This document shows, in pieces, positions 1-6,408 of a DNA stretch of 37,894 nt (position 1 is the stretch's first letter; each line of letters begins with the position of its first letter). Below the pieces are notes generated by a model, which was given only the letters and a program-made list of their open reading frames with translations, made no database searches and was not told where the DNA came from. Where the stretch lies: NCBI GenBank assembly GCA_014728295.1, contig WJLW01000060.1, positions 1 to 37,894 on the forward strand, given 5' to 3'. A program made the translations under genes and the position numbers. The stretch comes from Chitinivibrionales bacterium. Its GTDB lineage: Bacteria; Fibrobacterota; Chitinivibrionia; Chitinivibrionales; WJKA01.

Positions 1-2
1 CA

Positions 3-1052
3 ATTCCGGTTCCGGCGGTTGAATCGGGCGGCAACTGCTACGTTCTCTGCGTTGGTCTGGATGCTAACACGGGTAAGCAGTGGGCGTATTACACTGATAC
101 GTATGACACCGGCATTTGGGTTCGTCGCTTCAATATCGATAATCCTGCCGAAGACGAGTTGGTTGTCGAGCGCGATAAGGGACGCTACGGTTTCAGAAAC
201 TTTGCCGGAATCAGCGCCGATCTCAACGAGCTGGTTGTGGCTCATCAAGACGGCGCACTCTATTATGATCTGGCCTCCGGTAACGATCCGATTAATCTGA
301 AAAGTCAACCCGGCGGCGAGCCGGTCGGCACCTGCAACATTACGATCTCTCCCGACGATGATAAGAATGCCTTCTGGATCGGCAAATACGGCTATAACAC
401 CGGTGGCGCAACCGGCGGTGCACACAGTGCCATTGCCACCAATACCGATCTGCTCAGCGTCAATACGCGTACCGATCACCTCATTCCAAACGATCCGGTA
501 TTTCTCGAAAAGATGATTGCCAAACCATCGATGTCAACCAATACCGCAATCTGCACGCAATGGGCTTTTGACCGGACAAAATGCAGAGTGGGGACCTACG
601 TTGCCTGGTACGACTGCAAGGGGCGGGGTACCGATCCGTGCACCGGTCATAATCCGCGTGCCACCGCCGTCCGCTTCAATGATGACCTGACCGAGATTCT
701 GGATTTCGAGCAGTTTATTCCAATCAGCAAGGATAATGTGTCAATCACCGAAGGCCGTCCGCACATGTGGTTTTATCCCAGCAGCACCGGGGTTGCACAA
801 CAACCAGCCTCGGCCAAAACGGTTATTGGAATTGACGTGCATGTTTCGTCGCACACCATAACCGTGACCTTCGGCAACGCATCCGATATCGAAGTTGAGC
901 TCATCTCGCCCAACGGCGCCCGGGTCGCCAAAGTCAAAGCATATAAACGTACCCGCCTGAGCATCGATCGCGCACAGTTTACCGCGGGCATGTACTTTTT
1001 GTCAATTCGGGCAAATGGCAGGCGGGTTGCGCAGAGGATGATTACCTTTTAA
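3..1052 (+). CDS. Secreted protein with C-terminal type A (T9SS-like) sorting tail, 5' end missing
   Basis: The reading frame is open from the left window edge (frame 3) to a TAA at 1050-1052, so the true start lies outside; an internal TTG at 159 is not the start. About 350 residues are visible. The body is rich in Asn, Gly, Thr and Trp with short strand-like segments (for example ISADLNELVVAHQDGALYY), as in secreted beta-propeller or carbohydrate-associated proteins, but I recognise no catalytic family. Several Cys occur in the middle (CRVGTY, YDCKGRGTDPC), which fits disulfides after export. The last about 70 residues form a typical beta-sandwich sorting tail: a hydrophobic strand, SPNGARVAKV, then FTAGMYFLSIRANGRRV and a short basic end, matching the GxYxxxI...G pattern of type A secretion/sorting domains of Bacteroidota and Fibrobacterota. 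Function unknown. The tail assignment is fairly sure; the catalytic role cannot be judged. Confidence 0.8.
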   Translation: MPVPAVESGGNCYVLCVGLDANTGKQWAYYTDTYDTGIWVRRFNIDNPAEDELVVERDKGRYGFRNFAGISADLNELVVAHQDGALYYDLASGNDPINLKSQPGGEPVGTCNITISPDDDKNAFWIGKYGYNTGGATGGAHSAIATNTDLLSVNTRTDHLIPNDPVFLEKMIAKPSMSTNTAICTQWAFDRTKCRVGTYVAWYDCKGRGTDPCTGHNPRATAVRFNDDLTEILDFEQFIPISKDNVSITEGRPHMWFYPSSTGVAQQPASAKTVIGIDVHVSSHTITVTFGNASDIEVELISPNGARVAKVKAYKRTRLSIDRAQFTAGMYFLSIRANGRRVAQRMITF

Positions 1053-1078
1053 AAGTTGACATCTCTTCAGATTCCGGC

Positions 1079-1115
1079 AAGCCCATCCATGCACCCGCGG
1101 CGCGGATGGGCTTTT
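1079..1115 (+). terminator. Rho-independent terminator after the secreted-protein gene
   Basis: A perfect 10-bp stem (AAGCCCATCC at 1079-1088 with GGATGGGCTT at 1104-1113) with a 15-nt loop, running into TTTTAT. It lies 26 nt after the stop codon at 1052, so it most likely ends that transcript. Confidence 0.85.
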
Positions 1116-1267
1116 ATGCTCTCGGTTGTATCGGAATTGCAATCAACTCTTCAACCAAGAGCTTCCCTGCATCCTGTGTGGAATTTCCCACCCGCGTGTC
1201 GTGAAACTGGTGGCCTGATAGCGTATCGAGTATTTTTCTCCCGATTGAATGGTTATGCGGGAGCAGT

Positions 1268-1786
1268 ATGTCAAAATTCAATATCTCATACCTGGATGCG
1301 CATGACGAGGAGCGAGTAGTTGCCTGGGAACGTGCATTATACCGAGCCTTCAACAGCGCAGAGCTACTCGAACTAATCTGGGATGTCGATCGCAAAAACC
1401 GGCGCATCAAAACCAGAATTCCCTATGCGAGCCAACTCATCGTCGTTGGCTCTGTTGAAGATGCCGTTATTGCGGGTATGGCAATCAATTTCAATATGGC
1501 TGACCGGTTGCAGCTCGAGATGTACGGGTTCAGCCTTGACAAGCAGGAATCCGGCATGTGCGAGGGACTGTGCTTATTCAACAGTCTGATTTTCAGCGGC
1601 GACTCGACGGTGATGTTTGACATGCGGGATTTCATGTATGAGGAATTGAGAAATCGCAACATTACCAAAACATACGGTACGTGCTCGGAAAATCGCATAA
1701 AAGGATATCGTGCACTGGGATTCAGGGATATCGATCGCAAAGTTATCGACGGACATGCGAAATACCTGTTTGTCGGAAGAATGTAG
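1268..1786 (+). CDS. Small GNAT-like acetyltransferase-fold protein
   Basis: 172 residues starting at ATG 1268, with a GGGAG ribosome site just upstream. No signal peptide or membrane segment. The C-terminal third has the pattern typical of GNAT N-acyltransferases: a helix (YEELRNRNITKTYGTCSE), then a tyrosine-led YRALGF turn before the last strands. YxxLGF is the usual acetyl-CoA-side motif of that fold. The central part (LIVVGSVEDAVIAGMAINFN) would be the beta-2/beta-3 strands. The usual Q/RxxGxG/A pyrophosphate loop is not obvious, so it may be a divergent or inactive member. It stands alone between a terminator upstream and a pseudogene 22 nt downstream. The substrate cannot be inferred. 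Confidence 0.6.
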   Translation: MSKFNISYLDAHDEERVVAWERALYRAFNSAELLELIWDVDRKNRRIKTRIPYASQLIVVGSVEDAVIAGMAINFNMADRLQLEMYGFSLDKQESGMCEGLCLFNSLIFSGDSTVMFDMRDFMYEELRNRNITKTYGTCSENRIKGYRALGFRDIDRKVIDGHAKYLFVGRM

Positions 1787-1808
1787 CACACGGTTAAAGG
1801 AGCGAGTC

Positions 1809-1970
1809 ATGCGCAAAACCGGATTCATCGGACTGGGCATTATGGGCAATTCTCTGCAAAGAACCTGCTTAACGCGTGATATGAGTTAGCTGTCCACAAT
1901 CGCAGCCGTCCGGCAATGGACGAATAAAAATTGTGCCACGTGGCGGCGTAGAATGCGGCATATCATTTGC
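1809..1970 (+). pseudogene. Remnant of a 3-hydroxyisobutyrate dehydrogenase / beta-hydroxyacid dehydrogenase gene
   Basis: A good ribosome site (AAAGGAG, 1796-1802) precedes ATG 1809. The frame reads MRKTGFIGLGIMGNS, the N-terminal NAD(P)-binding GxGxMG loop of the beta-hydroxyacid dehydrogenase family (GarR, GlxR, 3-hydroxyisobutyrate dehydrogenase). After about codon 15 a one-base loss shifts the frame. From 1856 the next frame continues the family sequence: AKNLLNA, a TGA at 1877 where Gly is expected, then YELAVHNRSRPAMDE, followed by TAA at 1925. A third frame (1924-1971) reads IKIVPRGGVECGISFA, which may be a further scrap. The catalytic domain is absent. This is a decayed 5' fragment with at least one frameshift and a nonsense codon, not a functional gene. 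Its preserved ribosome site suggests fairly recent loss. Confidence 0.8.
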
Positions 1971-2067
1971 TTTGTTGTGTTGTATTTAATTTGAGTTCAA
2001 ACCTTAATCAATCGGTCAAGCACACGATACTGCTTTTAAATACAAGCACTTACGCAGAGAGGGCAAC

Positions 2068-3399
2068 ATGCTGTACTTGCTGAATATGCTTCGGCGCAGG
2101 ACGGTTTTTTGTACATTTATGATGGTTGCAGTCTCTTCGTATGCGGCTAGGGCACAGCTCGACACGGCGACGATTGTCTCAAATCTCGACACTCCCTGGG
2201 AAATTCTCTGGGGACCGGATGACTGGATCTGGTTTACGGAACGAAAGGGCAGGATCAGCCGCGTGCATCCGTCTACCGGCGAGCTGAAAATACTCATAGA
2301 CCGGATCCCCGATGTGCATGAGCAGAGTGAATCGGGATTGCTGGGCATGGCTTTGCATCCCGCGTTTGAGGCAATTCCCCATGTTTTCGTAGTGTACACC
2401 TACCGCCCGTCCGGTTCCATTGTCGAAAAACTGGTGCGCTTCACCTACGACGGCGATACGTTGAGTGATCCGCACATTATCCTCGACAACATCCGCGGCG
2501 CACCGAATCACAACGGTTCACGGCTTCTGTTCCTGCCCGATACGACACTACTGATGACCACCGGCGACGTGACGAATCAGAATCTTGCGCTGGATGTGCA
2601 CAGTCTCGAAGGTAAAATCCTGCGCCTGAATCCAAAGGGCTCTATTCCAGCGGATAATCCTTCGTCCGCCAGCTTGATATGGTCGTACGGCCATCGTAAT
2701 GCGCAAGGCCTGGTGCGACTGCCCGATGGAAAAATTTACAGCTCGGAGCATGGCCCGAATAATGATGACGAAGTTAATCTAATCCTCAAAGCGGGAAATT
2801 ACGGTTGGCCACAGGTGCACGGGTATTGCGATCGATCGTCGGAAATGACCTATTGCAATCAAAACACCGTGGTTGAGCCTGTTGCTGCATGGACACCTAC
2901 CCTCGCTGTGGCCGGTCTTGACTATTACCATCATGACGCCATTCCTTCGCTCAAAAACTCGCTTATTATGGTCACGCTCAAGGAACGCGATATTCGCGCG
3001 TTGAAGTTGAATTCAGCACGCACCCAAGTCGTTTCACAGCAGACTTACTTTGATAATGCATGGGGACGCTTGCGCGATCTGTGCATTTCACCGGACGGCA
3101 GAATCTACATTGCCGTAAGCAATCAGGACGGCAGGGGCCAACCTGAACCGGGCGACGATCGTATCGTGGAATTATCTTCCGGTGCCGTGGGCATTGACTA
3201 TCATATCCGGCGGGACTTGGCCGGTACGCCGGTCGGATACCGGCATGTATACCCGGCTTTGAAAACGGGAACGGCTTTGCTGTTCAATATCCGGGGCCGC
3301 AAAATTCCTGCACATTTCATAAGCCAAGCTCCCCACAAAGTCAGGGGCATTGCCGTGGCATTGACTGCCGGCAATCGTTCGTTTCTGATGCCTTATTGA
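2068..3399 (+). CDS. Secreted PQQ-dependent sugar dehydrogenase (glucose/sorbosone dehydrogenase family)
   Basis: 443 residues with an N-terminal signal peptide (basic MLRRR, hydrophobic FCTFMMVAVSSYAA, cleavage near ARA-QL). The mature part is a six-bladed beta-propeller of the GSDH/aldose sugar dehydrogenase family. Seen motifs: TPWEILWGPDDWIWFTER near the start, ESGLLGMALHP, NHNGSRLLFLPD...TTGD with the His expected to act as catalytic base, and SSEHGPNNDDEVNLI followed by NYGWP. Family members oxidise aldoses with PQQ and calcium in the periplasm or outside the cell; the acceptor here is unknown. The last about 45 residues (ALLFNIRGRKIP...GIAVALTAGNRSFLMPY) lie beyond the propeller and resemble a short sorting tail, so it may be surface bound. 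The start has an AGAGGG ribosome site. It is not in an operon. PQQ use is inferred from family, since related propellers exist without cofactor. Confidence 0.85.
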   Translation: MLYLLNMLRRRTVFCTFMMVAVSSYAARAQLDTATIVSNLDTPWEILWGPDDWIWFTERKGRISRVHPSTGELKILIDRIPDVHEQSESGLLGMALHPAFEAIPHVFVVYTYRPSGSIVEKLVRFTYDGDTLSDPHIILDNIRGAPNHNGSRLLFLPDTTLLMTTGDVTNQNLALDVHSLEGKILRLNPKGSIPADNPSSASLIWSYGHRNAQGLVRLPDGKIYSSEHGPNNDDEVNLILKAGNYGWPQVHGYCDRSSEMTYCNQNTVVEPVAAWTPTLAVAGLDYYHHDAIPSLKNSLIMVTLKERDIRALKLNSARTQVVSQQTYFDNAWGRLRDLCISPDGRIYIAVSNQDGRGQPEPGDDRIVELSSGAVGIDYHIRRDLAGTPVGYRHVYPALKTGTALLFNIRGRKIPAHFISQAPHKVRGIAVALTAGNRSFLMPY

Positions 3400-3758
3400 A
3401 TGTCCCGCAGCGCGAAGTAAAGTACCGTCATTCGCCTGTAGTAACGGGCTGCATTTGTGAATTTCAATACATTTGCCGGTTTCCCTGATGTGAGGTGCCG
3501 CAGTTTCGATATCTCATTCAGAAACAATCTGTTTGAGGGTGAAGTCCGCTTTTTTGGAAAAGTCAGCAAACAATGCCGAACTGATGTCGGATGTTTTTAC
3601 ACAAAAGTAAGCAAATTCTAATATTAGCGTAACATGCGTTAATAATTTTATTAGGTAGGCCAATTATAGATGAGAAAAATCTCGATAGGAAAAAAATATT
3701 TACTTTTTCAAGGATTCAATTATATTTAGAGCGTTTCGAGGATAGCCATCAGCCAAAG
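3400..3758. other. AT-rich non-coding region with an imperfect palindrome
   Basis: No credible coding frame. The right half (3600-3730) is strongly AT-rich compared with the neighbouring genes. An imperfect 8-bp palindrome (TATTAGCG at 3622-3629, CGTTAATA at 3637-3644, one G-T pair) sits about 150 bp before the expected transcription start of the PEP-CTERM gene. That is the distance at which sigma-54 activators usually bind, so it is a possible upstream activator site. This is a guess from position and symmetry only. Confidence 0.3.
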
Positions 3759-3774
3759 TGGCATGGAATTTGAA
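3759..3774 (+). promoter_or_regulatory. Sigma-54-like -24/-12 promoter of the PEP-CTERM gene
   Basis: TGGCATGGAATTTGAA has the TGGCA(-24) and TTG(-12) parts of the sigma-54 consensus (TGGCAC, five bases, TTGCA) at the correct spacing. The weak point is GA instead of the normally fixed GC at -12. Transcription would start near 3786, giving a leader of about 90 nt. PEP-CTERM genes in other bacteria (for example Zoogloea) are known to be under RpoN and the PrsK/PrsR pair, which makes the site plausible. Confidence 0.4.
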
Positions 3775-3876
3775 AGGAATATTTAAATTCTACAAACTAC
3801 ATGGAGTAACAGAAGGAAACGTTCTGTGGATGTGAGTAAGCAATTAAACAAACCACTTTTCAAAAGGAGGTACGTG

Positions 3877-4563
3877 ATGAAAAAGCTAAAAATCCCGATG
3901 GTGCTGGGAGTTTTGGGGCTTTTTGTTTTGCAGGCCGGGGCTGAGCTTATCTTATCGGAAAGCGCAGCAGGATGGCAAACTCATGCGAGTGACGACAATA
4001 TCAAGGTTCGCGTGAGAAAGGGCTCAACCGTAGATAACAAATATGGTTGGGAAGTCGCTATGATTGGTGATGGGGATGTCTATCTCACAGAGACCATCAA
4101 TTTTGATTGGGATGGAACACCCGTTGACTATTCGTTTGGCTACGATGAGACTTCCGGATTGTTGTCGTTCACACTCGATAACACCAACACGATCGCTTAC
4201 GATTGGGGATCCGGCAAATCTTTCGGTTATCTCGATGTAATTACCAAAGATAACATCGAAGATGCCTCGCTTACGGTGTCGCACAATCTTCCGATAACCA
4301 ATCCTATCGTTACTGCCCCAGGCGTTGAAGGAAGATGGCATTATTCGTTTGAGGACAATTCCGGTTCCTTCAGTACGTTCAATGTCGCTGGAGAGCTCAC
4401 TTTTCCCGACATCGGTACCTTAACAGATTACGGAGCAGAGAGTATGAAGGTCTCTTTCAAAGTAACTCCTGTTCCCGAACCGGCAACTTTTATCCTGCTC
4501 AGCTTAAGCCTTTTCGGTCTGGCAGGGGTCAGGCGCCTTAGCTCAAAAAGCAAAAAAGCATAG
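3877..4563 (+). CDS. PEP-CTERM sorting-domain protein (exosortase substrate)
   Basis: I take ATG 3877 as start because a near-perfect AAAGGAGG (3863-3870) lies 6 nt before it. The frame can be read back to a GTG at 3826, but that has no ribosome site and would bury the signal peptide. The 228-residue product has a signal peptide (MKKLKIPMVLGVLGLFVLQAGA), a 170-residue Asp/Gly/Thr-rich beta-type body without Cys, and a C-terminal PEP-CTERM anchor: VPEPATF near residue 199, a hydrophobic helix (ILLSLSLFGLAGV) and a basic RRLSSKSKKA end. Such proteins are exported, cut and handed over by an exosortase (EpsH/XrtA type), usually to the exopolysaccharide matrix. The body matches no domain I recognise. 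The damaged sugar-transferase gene 74 nt downstream fits an exopolysaccharide context. No exosortase gene is in the window. Confidence 0.9.
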   Translation: MKKLKIPMVLGVLGLFVLQAGAELILSESAAGWQTHASDDNIKVRVRKGSTVDNKYGWEVAMIGDGDVYLTETINFDWDGTPVDYSFGYDETSGLLSFTLDNTNTIAYDWGSGKSFGYLDVITKDNIEDASLTVSHNLPITNPIVTAPGVEGRWHYSFEDNSGSFSTFNVAGELTFPDIGTLTDYGAESMKVSFKVTPVPEPATFILLSLSLFGLAGVRRLSSKSKKA

Positions 4564-4589
4564 GCAGTAATTTGCTCATATCGACTTAA

Positions 4590-4620
4590 GGAAGGCGGGC
4601 CTGCGCCTGCCTTCCCTTTC
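4590..4620 (+). terminator. Terminator-like hairpin after the PEP-CTERM gene
   Basis: An 11-bp GC-rich stem (GGAAGGCGGGC at 4590-4600 with GCCTGCCTTCC at 4605-4615, one G-T pair, 4-nt loop CTGC) 26 nt after the stop. The 3' tail (CTTTCTCCC) is only moderately T-rich, so termination may be partial. Confidence 0.6.
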
Positions 4621-4637
4621 TCCCAAAGAAGGGTACG

Positions 4638-5084
4638 GTGCTCACAATGTTAGGCATAGGCGTTGAGTTTCAAGAGAAAAACGAAACCGCAATTGTTCAT
4701 GATGTAGATGGCTTTTGTGACGAAATTGGTTTTCTGCGGGAATTAGTCCGGGAACGCAAGCGAAGCGAACGTTCAGGGCGTCCATTCGCATTTGTGAAAA
4801 TCGATTTCAGCAATCTTATCAATGTACTCAAAGGAGACATGTCGTTGGTTGGCCCGCGTCCGCCCCTGCCGTACGAAGTTGTTGAGTATGATGCCTGGCA
4901 CAAGCGCCGGGTATACGAAGCCAAACCAGGCATAACGGGTCACTGGCAGGTATACGGTCGCAGCACAACTACTTTCAATACGATGGTAAGAATGGATTTG
5001 CAGTATATCAAGCGCAAGTCTCTGGCGTATGATCTTAAGCTGATATTCCAGACAGCATTTTCAGCCTTTAAAGGCGCGTATTAA
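4638..5084 (+). pseudogene. Exopolysaccharide sugar transferase with internal in-frame deletion
   Basis: The frame is open for 148 residues (GTG 4638 or ATG 4647; AGAAGGG upstream). Residues 58-148 are the C-terminal end of the bacterial sugar transferase family (WcaJ/EpsB-like undecaprenyl-phosphate glycosylphosphotransferases): NLINVLKGDMSLVGPRPPLP, KPGITGHWQVYGRS, MVRMDLQYIKRKSLAYDLK. Residues 15-56 (GFLRELVRERKRSERSGRPFAFVKID) look like the N-terminal regulatory segment often found before this enzyme. The about 110 residues that should lie between are gone: the membrane helix, the KxxDxxxA and KFRSM segments and the catalytic Asp-Glu. The fusion point is at residues 57-58 (KIDF/SNLIN). 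Without the catalytic core it cannot transfer sugar phosphate. It is most likely a deletion remnant of an exopolysaccharide locus next to the PEP-CTERM gene. Confidence 0.75.
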
Positions 5085-5126
5085 TTTGCTCAATTTTTTT
5101 CATTTGTGACAAAATGAAATGTGCGT

Positions 5127-5239
5127 TTTTGCAGTGGCGAGCATAAATACACTATGGATTTTGTTTACTTATGCGGCATGTTGATCCGGCGAAAGCATGA
5201 CCCACTGCAAAAGGGCCATCCGACGAATCGGACGGCCTT
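5127..5239 (+). ncRNA. Candidate structured RNA: three-way junction followed by a hairpin
   Basis: The stretch folds on paper into P1, an 11-bp perfect stem (TTTTGCAGTGG 5127-5137 with CCACTGCAAAA 5202-5212). P1 encloses P2 (GCATAA 5141-5146 with TTATGC 5169-5174) and P3 (CATGTT 5177-5182 with AGCATG 5194-5199). Directly after P1 comes a second hairpin, AGGGCC-A-TCCGA (5212-5223) with TCGGA-C-GGCCTT (5228-5239), loop CGAA, then TTCCTGCTTTT. The layout resembles a riboswitch aptamer with a terminator, or a small RNA with its own terminator. On the opposite strand the last hairpin would have a UUCG loop and be followed by CTTTT, so it may be a two-way terminator. I do not recognise the conserved bases of any known riboswitch class. 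Confidence 0.4.
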
Positions 5240-5330
5240 CCTGCTTTTGTCGATAGGTGCTTTATTAGGAATTATTTTTATCTTTGTTATTGCCTTAAGT
5301 AAAAACAAGAGTCATGCCAATCAAAATTGA
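5178..5330 (+). CDS. Possible small single-pass membrane protein
   Basis: From ATG 5178 (50 residues; the frame opens at GTG 5121) the product would have a basic N-terminus (MLIRRKHDPLQKGHPTNR), one clear membrane helix (TAFLLLSIGALLGIIFIFVIAL) and a Lys/Asn-rich tail. There is no ribosome site, and the front half overlaps the RNA-structure candidate, so the frame may be chance. The hydrophobic segment is the only argument for a real gene. Confidence 0.2.
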   Translation: MLIRRKHDPLQKGHPTNRTAFLLLSIGALLGIIFIFVIALSKNKSHANQN

Positions 5331-5335
5331 TCCAT

Positions 5336-5397
5336 TTGAGCTGATTTCGACACATTTCTATATTCTTATTGTAAAAAAAGCGCCTAATTGTCGAAAT
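5336..5397 (+). promoter_or_regulatory. Sigma-70 promoter with paired operator half-sites before the aldo/keto reductase gene
   Basis: TTGAGC (5336-5341), a 17-bp spacer and TATATT (5359-5364) form a good vegetative promoter, with start expected near 5371. A perfect 9-bp inverted repeat, ATTTCGACA (5344-5352) inside the spacer and TGTCGAAAT (5389-5397) downstream of the start, is 36 bp apart. This is the arrangement of two half-sites that a repressor could bridge. Confidence 0.5.
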
Positions 5398-5433
5398 GTT
5401 TTACACGCGTATATGATGAACATTTGAAAAAAT

Positions 5434-6339
5434 ATGCAGTACTGTAGCTTTGGAAAAACAGGTTTGCGCGTTTCGCAGCTGGGAATTGGAGCTATCGGCA
5501 TCCGCTCTGATGTTGATATGCCGGAAGCTGCACGGTTGACTCAAAATATGCTCGATTTGGGCTGTAATCTTATTGATACAGCGCAATGCTACACCTATTC
5601 CGAAGAGATGATTGGAAAGTTCCTTGCCCATCGCCGGCAGGATTTCATCCTCGTTACCAAATGCGGGCATCATCGGAAGAATGCAGACGGCTCGCAGCGG
5701 TCGCTGCCTGTTTCCATGATTGATATCGATCAGGCCCTAACGCGTTTGCGTACAGATCATCTTGATGCGATGCTGCTGCATTCCTACGATTATGATTTGT
5801 TGCTGGAAGGTGAGGGTTTAAATGTTTTGCTTTGTGCCAAGCGTGCTGGGAAAATAAGGTTTATTGGCTACTCGGGTGATAATGAACGGGCTGAGTGGTG
5901 TGCGAAACAACCAGAGTTTGATATCCTCGAAATGTCCATCAACCTTTTTGACCAGAATAATATCACTTCCGCACTGCCTGAAGCGCGAAGAACAGAGAAG
6001 GGCGTCATAGCCAAAAAACCGATTGCCAATGCTGCCTGGCGATGCCTTGACAACCCGGGAAAAGCGGGTGAGCACTGGCGTAAATATCTTCCCCGCATTC
6101 GGAAAATGGCTGTTGATCCGGATGACTACGGTTGCCGGGATATGTCGGAGTTGGCGCTGCGATTTACCTTGAGTGTGGCCGGTGTGAATACCGCCATTGT
6201 TTCATCCCGCAATGCGCATCATCAGCAAGCAAACGTCAAGGCTGTTGAGTCGGGTGCTTTGCCAGAGAGGCATTTAGCGGAACTGCATAATCGGTTTGCC
6301 CAGGCGCGGGGGAGTAGTCAATGGCCGGCATTGAATTAG
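5434..6339 (+). CDS. Aldo/keto reductase
   Basis: 301 residues, cytosolic (beta/alpha)8 barrel of the aldo/keto reductase superfamily, NAD(P)H-dependent reduction of carbonyls. The N-terminus MQYCSFGKTGLRVSQLGIGA is typical of the AKR groups related to YhdN or general-stress oxidoreductases. The catalytic tetrad is visible: Asp48 and Tyr53 in LIDTAQCYTYSE, Lys76 in ILVTKCG, and His116 in AMLLHSYD. The C-terminal cofactor part (GVNTAIVSSRNAHHQQANVKAV) corresponds to the usual phosphate-binding SRN region. It is shorter than the ferredoxin-like AKRs and has no C-terminal CxxC cluster. The start codon has only a weak ribosome site (GAAAAAAT), and the next ATG is much farther in. It is monocistronic, convergent with the methyltransferase gene. 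Its substrate cannot be read from sequence. Confidence 0.9.
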   Translation: MQYCSFGKTGLRVSQLGIGAIGIRSDVDMPEAARLTQNMLDLGCNLIDTAQCYTYSEEMIGKFLAHRRQDFILVTKCGHHRKNADGSQRSLPVSMIDIDQALTRLRTDHLDAMLLHSYDYDLLLEGEGLNVLLCAKRAGKIRFIGYSGDNERAEWCAKQPEFDILEMSINLFDQNNITSALPEARRTEKGVIAKKPIANAAWRCLDNPGKAGEHWRKYLPRIRKMAVDPDDYGCRDMSELALRFTLSVAGVNTAIVSSRNAHHQQANVKAVESGALPERHLAELHNRFAQARGSSQWPALN

Positions 6340-6408
6340 GTTGCACTACAGAGAAAATGTGGCGTTTATCTTTAAAAAAGCTAACTCCCCTTGCATTCGA
6401 CGGATGTC

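Noticed and set aside
3826..3876. Longer N-terminus of the PEP-CTERM protein starting at GTG 3826
   Set aside because: The strong AAAGGAGG at 3863-3870 and the signal peptide both point to ATG 3877.
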